From Scytonema sp045865695 (lineage in GTDB: Bacteria; Cyanobacteriota; Cyanobacteriia; Cyanobacteriales; Nostocaceae): a stretch of DNA of 64,000 nucleotides. The translations under genes and the position numbers were made by a program. The notes beneath the pieces are model-generated. The model had not been told where the DNA came from. It made no database searches and was given only the letters and a program-made list of their open reading frames with translations. Each line of letters begins with the position of its first letter. The first letter of the stretch is position 1. This document shows positions 8,115-17,213 of this stretch, one piece after another. The DNA lies in NCBI RefSeq assembly GCF_045865695.1, contig NZ_BAACAP010000199.1, positions 1 to 64,000 on the forward strand, in the 5' to 3' direction.

Positions 8115-8711
8115 TTAACATATATTTACAGTTATAAATTGAATGATATCAACAAGCCCTTCCTTTGTTTTCAAATTCGTAAAAATAAACGGCTTATCGC
8201 CACGCATTTTTTTAGCATCCCTTTCCATTACGCTCAAATCTGCGCCGACATAGGGAGCTAAATCAATTTTATTTATGACTAACAAATCGGATTTAGTAAT
8301 TCCAGGACCACCTTTACGGGGAATTTTATCCCCAGCCGCAACATCTATAACATAAATTGTTAAATCTACTAATTCTGGACTGAATGTTGCTGCCAAGTTG
8401 TCGCCGCCACTTTCCAAAAACACCAAATCTAAATTGGAAAACTGTATCTCCAACTGTTCGATCGCTGCCAAATTCATGGAAGCATCTTCCCTAATCGCGG
8501 TGTGAGGACAACCTCCCGTTTCTACACCTAAAATGCGATCGCTTGCCAAAGCTTGAGAACGAACCAAAAATTGAGCATCTTCTTGAGTATAGATGTCATT
8601 AGTCACCACCGCAATTTGATAGCGAGCGCGCATTGCCTTACACAAAGCATCAACTAAAGCTGTTTTTCCCGACCCCACAGGTCCCGCAACACCAACTCGA
8701 AAAGCGTTCAT
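8115..8711 (-). CDS. ureG: Urease accessory GTPase UreG
   Basis: SIMIBI-class GTPase that delivers nickel and drives GTP-dependent assembly of the urease active site together with UreE, UreF and UreD(H). Visible motifs: P-loop GPVGSGKTALVDAL (residues 10-23), CPH metal-binding motif in GVETGGCPHTAIREDASMN (about 63-81), ESGGDNL (about 100-106), and the guanine-specificity NKID (about 147-150). Length 198 is normal. ureF and ureE lie on the same strand at 17.9-19.0 kb but are separated from ureG by the pPIWI-RE island, so the usual ureEFG neighbourhood has been interrupted. Expression may now depend on an own promoter in 8712-8868 or on read-through from the island operon. Confidence 0.97.
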   Translation of the reverse strand: MNAFRVGVAGPVGSGKTALVDALCKAMRARYQIAVVTNDIYTQEDAQFLVRSQALASDRILGVETGGCPHTAIREDASMNLAAIEQLEIQFSNLDLVFLESGGDNLAATFSPELVDLTIYVIDVAAGDKIPRKGGPGITKSDLLVINKIDLAPYVGADLSVMERDAKKMRGDKPFIFTNLKTKEGLVDIIQFITVNIC

Positions 8712-8730
8712 TGTTATTTGTTAGTGGTTA

Positions 8731-8783
8731 GTGGTTAGTAGTTAATTGTTTAAAAATACCACTAACAATTAACCATTAACCAC
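8731..8783. repeat. Inverted repeat, 20-bp arms, upstream of ureG
   Basis: Arms 8731-8750 and 8764-8783 match at 18 of 20 positions around a 13-base loop. The arms are built from TTAGTGG-type heptamers, so this is an STRR array that has become self-complementary. It lies between the end of the pPIWI-RE gene and ureG and could fold in the transcript. Confidence 0.6.
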
Positions 8784-8868
8784 TACTTAGGAGGTATTGA
8801 CTCAATTTCCTTTCAAATAAAGCTTGAGTGGTTTGAGATATGTACTTAAGCTAGACCCCAAGGTAATG

Positions 8869-11800
8869 TTAATTGTCTAGACCAAGAATGCACAAACAAT
8901 CGTCTATTAGTTGGTTGCCTAAATGCATTGGGTAAGGGTAAAGAGTATTCCCCATTGACCATGCTGGTGAAATCCGCATATAGTGTGGCACTCGGCACAA
9001 TGCTTTTAGATATTCTTCTGCCTGAAAATCTGAGCGGACAAAGAATGGTACAATTTCCATCATTTGCTGATGTTTGAAGGCAATATTTGCACCGTACTCA
9101 TCGTCTTGAGAATCGAGCATATAAAGTTCCCGTGCGGTTTTACTGTCCTGACCTTTTTGTGTGTTGGGTAACCCTCCCACGGAGAAGTAATGCAGTAGTT
9201 CTGGTACAGTCTTGTCTAAGAAACCACTTAAATGCTTAAAATCTCGAGATATAACATCTTCATTCCAAGTTTTTCTATTAGTGATATACTGCGGCGTCTC
9301 ATTCCTAGTTCTTAGACGAACCACTGACAACAAGTTAATTAATTGGTTATTATCGCGTGTATACTCGCAATTATGACCGGGAACATGATAGAAGTTCAAA
9401 ACATCCCGCTGTGCCAGTAGATACTCATTCTTCAGTTGAAACCAGTTTTTGCTATCATTATCTTCGCCGCGTTCGTTACGCCATCCTTCAGCTTCAATCA
9501 GCACAATTGTGGGTCTTTCTAAATGTTGTGTGAGTACGTCTGCTACAAACTGCACTAACTCTATGCCTTTTAACCGGATTCTACTTTGAACGCGCTTTTT
9601 GTTTTCTTCAATGCGATCGCGGCGTGCATCGGAAAATAACTTTCCAACAGCAATTCCTGCTTGTGTATAAGAAGTCCAATCGCTCGCACCAGGAAGTAGC
9701 GTCTCCACCTCACCTGTTGCACGTAAACGAACGGCAAGAGCATAGTGGATGTCACCCTGATAGCGATTAATTTTTCGACGACAAAAAGCAATAACGTCTA
9801 ATTGTTGGGCAATAATTTCTGGTATCTTGGCTGATGCATACACTTCAGATGGTAGTCCATAGAGCGCTCCTCCTTGACGTAATGTTGCGTCCAGCACAGC
9901 GTTCATAACGCGCCCTTTTGTCTGTTTGCTGTAAGTAGGCTCTGTGTTTTCTTGGTCGTCTTCTTTCTCGGTTGTTTTTGGTTTAACCGTCTGTATCATT
10001 TGCGAGTTAATCTTCTCCAAAACGCAAGCTTCCCGGACTGCTCCTTTGATGTTTTGTTGAGGGAGATATCCCTTCTTTTTGGTCTGACCAATTTCAATAA
10101 TGGCAAAGCAATTGGGAACTGTTTCATGATGACTAAGAGAAGTAATATGTTGCTGTAGAAACTGACGCCATAAATCCCGCTTCGCTTCATGCTGCTTCCG
10201 CATTTGCTTCTCAAAATTTTTACCATCTTTGGGAGTAAGCCCCGCATTATCAAGTAGTTCTAGAAGATCTGAATTGTTAATCCAGAGTTGTGAAACTTGG
10301 ATATGCTGTGGAAAATTCTCCTTTTCATTAAGGAGAAAGGTATCACGTAATTGTCGGTAAATAGTATCATAAGTATCTCGTTCTCTCCATAAAACCCACA
10401 AATGCATTGGCTTTCCCTGTAGCGATCGCTTAAGGGCGTCAGCAATAGTTTGTTTCCGGTCTTGGCGATGTTCTTCAACACACCTTTGTATTGCTTCTAT
10501 GCCTAGCCGTTCGCGTTGTTTAAGTGTGAAATATGGAGATTTAGAAATAAAACTGTAATCCTGCATTGCCAACGGCGCTCCCTTACCAGATGGAGTAGGA
10601 ATATCGCATTCCATAGGAGCATCTGATATCAAAACATTGTTGAAAAGTTCTAATACCCTTGCAATGATATCACCACGTTCCATAAAACAGAATCCAACTT
10701 TAATACTATGCCCTCTTGAGTGTTTCTCATGCTTGTATTTATAGCCCTCAGTATGAATTACATAGTATTCATCTTGCTCACCCCAAGTGTTTACGTTATT
10801 TAAGTTACCGAATGCTGTGGGGTTCTGGAGAATATTTTCTGACTTTTCTAATGGACGTGCTTTGAATGCTGCTAACAGATCGGGCAATAGAAACTTCCAA
10901 GAAAAGTCTTGTTCTCTACTATTATTCTCAACTACCAGACGCACCAGCGTTGAATCAACCTCATATCCAGACAGACGTTCCTTGTTCATGCCCATAAGAA
11001 CAGAAATATCGCGATTGTAGTTAGCTTTGCTTAAGGGTTCATGAGCGTATCGCTGGCAACTTAGATGCAAGAAAATCCACGGTTCTAAATTCCTGTTTTT
11101 GTTAAATCGTCCAGCTTGTGTTTCAACCTTAAAATCTAGTCGGTAGGCAAAATATCCTTCCTTTTCATTGCCATTATCATCAGAATATATTGCCTTAAAT
11201 GGTTTGCTAACTAAAAATAGACCAACTCTACCCGAACCGCTACCTTGTACTTTACGCCATTGGATTTCCTGTTCCCTTCCTCCAGACCGAATGATGCACT
11301 TCTGCCCATGAAGTCGGGTTGCCAGAAGACTCGGAATTGCTTGAAAACCAAGCCCCTTTTCTGCATTGAGATCGCGAACCAGTGTTTCTGGCTTAATGCG
11401 TTTCCACTCCCAGTTTGTCGGCATGACTTCTACTGTTTCTAAAAAGCGATCGCAGACGCTATCTATTTCATCTTTTTTGCCTTTGTTATGATATTGCTGT
11501 GTCCACTTCTGGGCCCAAATTTGTACTAACTGTTGTATCCGATCGGGAGCAGGCGTTAATAGTGGATTTTCTGGCGTTCCCACAGCTAGTGCTTGAAACA
11601 CAGGAATAGAGTTTTCTACCTCAAAATACTCAAAGCCGTGTGTTAAGGTAGGCGCACAGGCAAGCAAGGCATTATTCAACTGACGGTACGGTGGCGTGAT
11701 TGGAGTTTTTTTGGTATGGGATAGTACTCGCTCCATTTCATAGCGAAATTTTGCTACCTCTTTAGCAAAAGGGAATGGAAGCACGGAAATATCCAAATTC

Positions 11801-11871
11801 GCAAATTCATCTGCTATTAAGCTCATGCGAGCAGGTAGTGTAACCGTTGGTAATGTCGTTTTATTTGTCAT
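8869..11871 (-). CDS. pPIWI-RE family protein (PIWI/RNase H-fold, putative guide-dependent immunity effector)
   Basis: Large protein of 1000 residues assigned to the pPIWI-RE family (Burroughs, Iyer and Aravind 2013), prokaryotic PIWI relatives encoded in three-gene islands and predicted to act against invading nucleic acid. Basis: the length, the C-terminal alpha/beta region (about residues 640-990) with strands such as HYALAVRLR and RPTIVLIEAEGWRN, and the segment SVVRLRTRNETPQYI near residue 850, whose Arg and Glu suit the conserved R and E that name the family. The N-terminal ~400 residues would be the family's X domain. A canonical DEDX catalytic tetrad is not obvious by eye (AVRL and IEAEG where Asp would be expected), so nuclease activity is doubtful. 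Decisive support comes from the neighbours: a helicase gene overlapping its start by 4 bp and a nuclease gene before that. No RBS-independent start problem; ATG at 11871. Confidence 0.8.
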   Translation of the reverse strand: MTNKTTLPTVTLPARMSLIADEFANLDISVLPFPFAKEVAKFRYEMERVLSHTKKTPITPPYRQLNNALLACAPTLTHGFEYFEVENSIPVFQALAVGTPENPLLTPAPDRIQQLVQIWAQKWTQQYHNKGKKDEIDSVCDRFLETVEVMPTNWEWKRIKPETLVRDLNAEKGLGFQAIPSLLATRLHGQKCIIRSGGREQEIQWRKVQGSGSGRVGLFLVSKPFKAIYSDDNGNEKEGYFAYRLDFKVETQAGRFNKNRNLEPWIFLHLSCQRYAHEPLSKANYNRDISVLMGMNKERLSGYEVDSTLVRLVVENNSREQDFSWKFLLPDLLAAFKARPLEKSENILQNPTAFGNLNNVNTWGEQDEYYVIHTEGYKYKHEKHSRGHSIKVGFCFMERGDIIARVLELFNNVLISDAPMECDIPTPSGKGAPLAMQDYSFISKSPYFTLKQRERLGIEAIQRCVEEHRQDRKQTIADALKRSLQGKPMHLWVLWRERDTYDTIYRQLRDTFLLNEKENFPQHIQVSQLWINNSDLLELLDNAGLTPKDGKNFEKQMRKQHEAKRDLWRQFLQQHITSLSHHETVPNCFAIIEIGQTKKKGYLPQQNIKGAVREACVLEKINSQMIQTVKPKTTEKEDDQENTEPTYSKQTKGRVMNAVLDATLRQGGALYGLPSEVYASAKIPEIIAQQLDVIAFCRRKINRYQGDIHYALAVRLRATGEVETLLPGASDWTSYTQAGIAVGKLFSDARRDRIEENKKRVQSRIRLKGIELVQFVADVLTQHLERPTIVLIEAEGWRNERGEDNDSKNWFQLKNEYLLAQRDVLNFYHVPGHNCEYTRDNNQLINLLSVVRLRTRNETPQYITNRKTWNEDVISRDFKHLSGFLDKTVPELLHYFSVGGLPNTQKGQDSKTARELYMLDSQDDEYGANIAFKHQQMMEIVPFFVRSDFQAEEYLKALCRVPHYMRISPAWSMGNTLYPYPMHLGNQLIDDCLCILGLDN

Positions 11872-14800
11872 ATGCTTTCCTTATCTCTTGCGTCTATTTC
11901 CCAAGTAAAGTTGTCAATATCTACTAAAGCATCAACTAAAGGTTGGTATAGGGCTTTACAGATTGGATTTTTATCAACGTAATCACAAAGTAAGTCAATG
12001 ATTGCCGCCAACAAACTTGTACGTGGTGTGTCAGCTTGCTCTTGTTTGGCGTTGTTTGGTGCCCATGCTGCATCAACAAAGTAGGCGTGGAACGGAACAC
12101 CTCCACGTAAAAGACGACCCACTGCCTGAATGATTAACCCAGCAGTCGTGGCAGCAAGGTCGTGACGCGGAAAAGCACGTAACTCTTCATTCTTACGCAA
12201 TGTTTTGTAGTAGGAACGATGTTCTACCGATCTCCAATAGCGTGCAGCAAGTTGACGTACAGCTTCGGCACGCTGTAAAACTCCGTCTTCTTGCCAAGCA
12301 ATAAAATTTTCATCCTCTAACCAATCTAGAGTACGACGATTTATCTCTTGTGCAATTGCTTGCGTATCATGTGGGTGCGGGTATGGACGGGTGAGAAAGT
12401 ACACCGATCCGAAAGCTGCTTTGCCATTTTTATTTAGTATGTTGAACCCACGTCCGATAGCATTCATTGGTGCAACAAGGATTTTACCCCCTGTCAAGGC
12501 AAAGGTTTCAATGTCAGCACGTTTAAGCGCACCAAACTCTCCTACCAGTTGAATGTCAAAGCCGTCCTCCATTTCTGTGGTATCTGGTGTAAGGTAGTAT
12601 ACGTATTCATTCATACTCGACCAGCAAGCCTTGATTTCGTTTGCTGTCCAACGTGCTTGAGGGTAGGAATTGACAAGTAACAGTAGGCGTCCTCTATCAT
12701 CCCAAGAATTAGGGTCACTCTCGCTTAAGCGTCTTAGTTTGTCTAGTTCTTGTCCTAAGCATCCCGTGCCATTGTTAGCAACTAGTGCTTGCGCCATCTC
12801 CTTAATCAATCCCATTTTTTGACGCTCTGGTTGCCCAGAAATGCGTATGGCTTTGTCGTTTCGTTTCTGCTGAGGTAGAAATTTGAAGTTGCTAGAGGCA
12901 ATTGCCTCACTTGCTTTTGACTCTGGCATTAAAATACCTTGCGGATTGCCTACATGAAAGCGGGTTGAATGTGGCAAATACGAAGTTCCTGATAATGCTA
13001 GTACATTAGGTCCACGCTGACCATCCAAGTCTGTCAGCAAGCGATGGAAATTCAAAACATAGTAACGACCAATGTTTGTGTAGGCAAACAAAGATAGAGC
13101 ATTTTCGCTGCTATTTTCAGATTGGTTGAAACTGTCATCTTTTCGAGAATAATAAGTGCCAAACTGCCGCCCTGTAGGAGGAAGTGGTAATATATTTAAC
13201 ATTGCCGTTGGCATTCGGCGATGTGGTGGCTCTTCCTCAAGTTTGGATGGTCTGTTATGCCACTCATAAAAAACAATTCGTGTGTGTCGGTCTAACAAAG
13301 CAATTGTGAGAGCGAATTGTAGACGATAAGCTAGAGTTTCGAGAGTGTCAACTGGATCTAATTCGTTTTCTTTTAAAGGATTTCGTCGTTTTTTCTTGGC
13401 TGGCTGTTGTGAATTATTTTGACGTTTCTCTAGTTCTGCTCGCAGTTCGGCTAACTGTCTTTCTGTATCTGGAAAAAAGTCAACTATCCAAGCTTTGCAA
13501 GCAAGATGGATATTGCGATCGGTTGCGCTTTCGCCAATACTGTTAATTTGTTGAATGAGAAGTGTAAGTCTGTCAACTTTGGGATTAGATCGGGGTTGTC
13601 TAATTAAAGGATCTTCATCAAGCAATGCATCGAAATACTGCACAATCTGCTGCACTCGTTGAGTGTTTGCCTTCAGTTGTTCCTCTGGAATATCTGGGGG
13701 CTCAAACTCTTCGAGCCCAGTAAGACGGCGAGCAAATTTGAACAAGAGGGAGTTGGGCGTAAAGTAGCCGCGTTCTATCCATTGACGTAGAAACTCATGC
13801 CCGGAACGCTTATCTAATAGTGTCAGGGTAGCAGTAATTGCTTTTTGGGCATCACGTTCCGCACCTGTCCATCGCTGTGTTAGCGGTGGTGGATTCCGAT
13901 TGAATCGCATGTAATCCTCAGTTTTCACACCGATCTCATCAAATACACCACCATTTGTAAGTAAAACTTCCTCAGCGTATACATCGTCAAACCACTTAAT
14001 AACCGTGTCTACTTCATCAAAAATAACGATATCCGACTGCTCGTAAACAAGTTCGCCTATCTTAATTGGTCGTAACTCAAGGTGGCGGGGTAAACCTGCC
14101 ATTGACATTGCGCCTGGAGTTGTGACCCAAACACGGGCAAGCGGCATATCGCGGTACACCTGTTGCGATGGGCAGTTAGTAAAGAAAGGACACAGATGTG
14201 GACGATTAGTTTGTTGTTTGCCCCCGACTGTATTGTGTTCGTCATCAGATGCCTTTTTTAAGGAGTGACATGGCTCGGTTCCTGGCTTAAGTGGCTTACC
14301 CTCTAAACGGTCAATGACATCGCTGGAGTGAAGCCGACCTTGCAGAGGGCAAGCAGTTCCCAACCAACGATCGCCCCAGTGTGGCTGTCCGCGTTGCAAG
14401 TGTTCTTGATAATCCCTTGTGGCATAAAAGCTACGGAGATGTTGACTACGCTTACTGCGACCCAGTAAAGGGACAGCGACTGGTTCTTCGTTTTCTGGAT
14501 CGTCACGAAACCACCAGTTAATTTGGTTCGCCAAACGAATTGCCGATTGCACATCGCTGACAACAATTGTCAGGCGACAATCTGGACGATTTTGCAAAAC
14601 ATTGGTGGTAAGCAACAAAGACAACGAGGACTTGCCAGAAGCCACCATTCCTGCAATATGTACAAAGCCATCTAGCTCCAACGTCTGCATATTTGGCTGA
14701 CCCAAAGAGATATCTTCCTGAACCTTGTGAAAATTGATTTTGTGAAAGCGGTTTACCCAATTTCCCAAGGCTGTTTGATTCCAGTTATATCGTCTTGCTA

Positions 14801-15485
14801 AGAGCTGCTCGCGCTCATCCAGATATCTTGCATCTGACTCTAAATCCTCAAATTGCAGTGAAAATGAGGCACGAGAGGGGCGTGTGGTAAACCAGGGTAG
14901 AGACTGTTGGCGTGAGGTGTTTAAGTCGAACTGAGTAAACTGTACTTGCATTGTAACGGTATGTTTTTCCGTCCTAGCCTGAAATTGGTAAGCAATTCCT
15001 GCTTCTACTCGCTTGAGCGATCGTTCCCGAAATTCCAACTCGGCACTCAAACATCTCTCGTATAGGTCTTGATGAACTTGATGCCGGAGTTGCTTAGCAG
15101 CATGGATAATCTGAGAATCAAAGTTTTCAGTCTTTAAGTCGTAGTTGCGCCAATGCTGTGGAATGTAGCGAAAGTAAGAATCTAATGCTCCCACCCAAGA
15201 AAAGCGTGCAGAAAGCGGGATAATCTGACGAGCATTAGCAATTGCCCGACGCTCCATATCATCTAAGTTTTGCAAACGCGGGTATCGCAGGGGCATTCCA
15301 CTTAGCATTGCCCAGACTACTGTTATTGGCTCATCATCAAGTCCTAACCGCTCCATTAAAGCAAAGCCAAGCTCCACTTGAAGTAGTAGTTCTGCTTCAG
15401 TGCGCCTAAGATCTGAGTTTTCTCTCAATTCTTCTAAGCGCTTCTTATAAAGATTAGGTGGCTCAAATAATGTTAATTGGCTCAT
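11868..15485 (-). CDS. DinG/XPD-like helicase of the pPIWI-RE island (domain Z N-terminus)
   Basis: Superfamily 2 helicase of 1205 residues, second gene of the island operon. Walker A is GMVASGKSS (about 279-287), DEAH-type motif II is IFDEVDTV (about 488-495) and motif VI is IIQAVGRLLRGG near the C-terminus (about 1130-1145). Between motifs I and II four cysteines (about 379, 406, 432, 438; contexts ACPLQG, EPCHSL, LCPFFTNCP) are placed as in the iron-sulfur domain of DinG/XPD helicases, so it probably carries a 4Fe-4S cluster. The ~250-residue N-terminus before Walker A corresponds to the pPIWI-RE domain Z expected in this family. It likely unwinds or translocates on nucleic acid for the PIWI partner. 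Its stop overlaps the PIWI start (ATGA-type), indicating translational coupling. Confidence 0.82.
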   Translation of the reverse strand: MSQLTLFEPPNLYKKRLEELRENSDLRRTEAELLLQVELGFALMERLGLDDEPITVVWAMLSGMPLRYPRLQNLDDMERRAIANARQIIPLSARFSWVGALDSYFRYIPQHWRNYDLKTENFDSQIIHAAKQLRHQVHQDLYERCLSAELEFRERSLKRVEAGIAYQFQARTEKHTVTMQVQFTQFDLNTSRQQSLPWFTTRPSRASFSLQFEDLESDARYLDEREQLLARRYNWNQTALGNWVNRFHKINFHKVQEDISLGQPNMQTLELDGFVHIAGMVASGKSSLSLLLTTNVLQNRPDCRLTIVVSDVQSAIRLANQINWWFRDDPENEEPVAVPLLGRSKRSQHLRSFYATRDYQEHLQRGQPHWGDRWLGTACPLQGRLHSSDVIDRLEGKPLKPGTEPCHSLKKASDDEHNTVGGKQQTNRPHLCPFFTNCPSQQVYRDMPLARVWVTTPGAMSMAGLPRHLELRPIKIGELVYEQSDIVIFDEVDTVIKWFDDVYAEEVLLTNGGVFDEIGVKTEDYMRFNRNPPPLTQRWTGAERDAQKAITATLTLLDKRSGHEFLRQWIERGYFTPNSLLFKFARRLTGLEEFEPPDIPEEQLKANTQRVQQIVQYFDALLDEDPLIRQPRSNPKVDRLTLLIQQINSIGESATDRNIHLACKAWIVDFFPDTERQLAELRAELEKRQNNSQQPAKKKRRNPLKENELDPVDTLETLAYRLQFALTIALLDRHTRIVFYEWHNRPSKLEEEPPHRRMPTAMLNILPLPPTGRQFGTYYSRKDDSFNQSENSSENALSLFAYTNIGRYYVLNFHRLLTDLDGQRGPNVLALSGTSYLPHSTRFHVGNPQGILMPESKASEAIASSNFKFLPQQKRNDKAIRISGQPERQKMGLIKEMAQALVANNGTGCLGQELDKLRRLSESDPNSWDDRGRLLLLVNSYPQARWTANEIKACWSSMNEYVYYLTPDTTEMEDGFDIQLVGEFGALKRADIETFALTGGKILVAPMNAIGRGFNILNKNGKAAFGSVYFLTRPYPHPHDTQAIAQEINRRTLDWLEDENFIAWQEDGVLQRAEAVRQLAARYWRSVEHRSYYKTLRKNEELRAFPRHDLAATTAGLIIQAVGRLLRGGVPFHAYFVDAAWAPNNAKQEQADTPRTSLLAAIIDLLCDYVDKNPICKALYQPLVDALVDIDNFTWEIDARDKESI

Positions 15486-15489
15486 AATG

Positions 15490-16623
15490 CTATTTTCCTT
15501 GACTAAGTTGTATTATTTGAGCAACAACTCTCTCCTCAAAAGCAACGTCACTCAGAAGACTAGTACTTTCAGGTAGGTGTAGGGACTCTTCGCGCAGGAT
15601 TTTTATATAATCTTCACGCCGACGTAAATGGTGGTTAGGGATGACATAAAAACTTTTATCATGGCGTAAGTTGCCTTCACTATAGATTTGGGTAAGCTTC
15701 GGTGCCAAGTCGTATGGATTTCGGTAATCCTTAATATCCACACCCCACACAGACTCATCCCCAAAATGTAGTTTTAAGTCATAACGATCGATACCAGGCC
15801 ATAACTGAACATCACAAAGATATTCTGGGTATTCCTGATGCAACTTCTCCAACTTCTGGAACAAACAGATTTCTGGGATACCGGGTAAGGAAACACGCCA
15901 ATGAATTCCCCTCTCGATCTGGCGTAGACCTGGTTGCCAAGAAATGCGATGAACATGAGGTAGCTGTTTGCGATGGTCATTGCAGATACTTGGCTTAATA
16001 CCGCGTAACTTTCCGTACTTCTCCACTAAAGCTCCGCAGTAGTCACAACACCAGTAAGGTTCATGAGGCTTACAGTCTTCGTATAGTTCCCCAACTTCTT
16101 CAGTAGAGATGTAACGTGTCTTAGAAAATACTTTGCTCAGTTGCTCGTGAGTTGTGAACTTATTCTCTATTAGAAATCGACGCAGTAGAACATACTCCTG
16201 CTGGGAACGTTTAGCATCCTCGTCATTAACTTCTTGAAGCCGTTCCAATAGTCTCTGAAACTGGAAGTTTTCCAATGCAATTTGCTTAACTATAGTAGAA
16301 GCAAACTCAGGTAATTGTGCTCGTTCCAACAACTGTTCATAGAGATACTGGCTTGCTTCCTCGCTCAGTGCTCTATCGTATATCAAGCCGAAATCTGGGT
16401 CAAATTCCTTGGGAATTTCCAATGGATACCATGTTAGCAAAGGTTTTCCTAGAAGAGAAAAAAGACCTTCAAGGGTACGAGGGTAAGGCGTAGCTGTCAT
16501 CTTCAATGCCAATTTGTTACAGGCGTGCTGTAACAAGTCAGGATAGGGGTAGTTATGGTTTTGACGGAAAAATTCTGCCAAACCCACAACAAGATAGTCA
16601 AAATTGTTGCTGTCTTTTGCCAT
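15490..16623 (-). CDS. PD-(D/E)xK nuclease of the pPIWI-RE island (domain Y plus REase)
   Basis: First gene of the island operon, 377 residues from the ATG at 16623 (a TTG at 16644 is also in frame, but GAGGG sits just before the ATG). Residues ~200-225 form a cysteine cluster (WCCDYCG, then ICNDH), a likely zinc site. The C-terminal third is a restriction-endonuclease fold: EICLFQKLEKLHQ helix, GIDRYDLKLHF strand with the first acidic residue, and VWGVDIKDY carrying the D-x-K catalytic pair (about residues 303-311). This matches the REase that accompanies pPIWI-RE, with the N-terminal ~200 residues as its domain Y. It is expected to be the cutting subunit if the PIWI protein is inactive. Only 4 bp separate it from the helicase gene. 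Confidence 0.8.
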   Translation of the reverse strand: MAKDSNNFDYLVVGLAEFFRQNHNYPYPDLLQHACNKLALKMTATPYPRTLEGLFSLLGKPLLTWYPLEIPKEFDPDFGLIYDRALSEEASQYLYEQLLERAQLPEFASTIVKQIALENFQFQRLLERLQEVNDEDAKRSQQEYVLLRRFLIENKFTTHEQLSKVFSKTRYISTEEVGELYEDCKPHEPYWCCDYCGALVEKYGKLRGIKPSICNDHRKQLPHVHRISWQPGLRQIERGIHWRVSLPGIPEICLFQKLEKLHQEYPEYLCDVQLWPGIDRYDLKLHFGDESVWGVDIKDYRNPYDLAPKLTQIYSEGNLRHDKSFYVIPNHHLRRREDYIKILREESLHLPESTSLLSDVAFEERVVAQIIQLSQGK

Positions 16624-16644
16624 AATGCCCTCATTGATAAACAA

Positions 16645-16830
16645 AGCGGTGCTGAAGCGAAGCCAACTTTCAGTCGAGCGCTGTTTTATTTGTGATACAA
16701 TTGTTCAATGAATTTGACACAACCATACCTTATCTCCAACTACGTGTCAAGAACAACACAATTGTTTCAGAGATGAAACAAGTCTTCTGATTGGAGTAAA
16801 CGCGCCAGTCTTGATAAATGAGGAACGATT
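16645..16830. promoter_or_regulatory. Divergent control region of the pPIWI-RE island
   Basis: Region between the leftward nuclease operon and the rightward XRE/ImmA pair. Leftward promoter: TTGACA on the reverse strand (16750-16745) and TATGGT (16727-16722) with a 17-bp spacer. TTGACAC (16714-16720) and GTGTCAA (16744-16750) are perfect inverted copies. ACAATTGT occurs twice, at 16697-16704 and 16758-16765. A rightward promoter is only weakly visible (TTGTTT 16762, TCTGAT 16786). Confidence 0.6.
16762..16781. promoter_or_regulatory. 20-bp perfect palindrome, candidate XRE operator
   Basis: TTGTTTCA, GAGA, TGAAACAA: 8-bp perfect arms around 4 bases, about 50 bp before the XRE start and about 12 bp upstream of the leftward -35 box. 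Position and symmetry suit a dimeric HTH repressor. Confidence 0.6.
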
Positions 16831-17208
16831 GTGGGAAGCTACTTGGATATGAACCAATTGGCAACGATGGTTCGCACTAAGCGCGGCATCAGAGGATTGC
16901 GCGAAACTGCCAAGGAAATTGGAAATATTAGTCCATCCACACTTTCGCGAGTAGAAAACAGTAAAATGCCGGATATGGAAACCTTTTTATTGCTATGTGA
17001 CTGGCTAGAAGTGCCACCAGCCGAACTTATCAAGAGTACAGAAGAAGCTGGGAATCCTTCTGTTTTGAAGACTCCTGACGCTATTGCAATACAACTGAGA
17101 GCTGATAAGAATCTAGACCCAGCGATCGCCAATGCACTAGCAGCTCTGGTTAAGGCAGCATATCACGACCTTTCCCAAGGTAATACTAACCCAAAGCAGG
17201 AGTCGTAG
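16831..17208 (+). CDS. XRE-family HTH transcriptional repressor
   Basis: DNA-binding protein of 125 residues. The helix-turn-helix covers about residues 12-65: MVRTKRGIRGLRETAKEIG, then SPSTLSRVENSKMPDMETFL, a clear Cro/CI-type fold with the recognition helix around STLSRVE. The C-terminal half may serve oligomerisation. GTG at 16831 is preceded by GAGGA at good spacing; an in-frame ATG at 16849 is possible. The next gene, an ImmA/IrrE protease, begins 6 bp after its stop, and the pair is divergent from the nuclease-helicase-PIWI operon. By analogy with ImmR/ImmA of ICEBs1 and cI-like switches, it probably represses the island promoter and itself and is released by proteolysis. That analogy is inference. 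Confidence 0.85.
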   Translation: MGSYLDMNQLATMVRTKRGIRGLRETAKEIGNISPSTLSRVENSKMPDMETFLLLCDWLEVPPAELIKSTEEAGNPSVLKTPDAIAIQLRADKNLDPAIANALAALVKAAYHDLSQGNTNPKQES

Positions 17209-17213
17209 AAATC

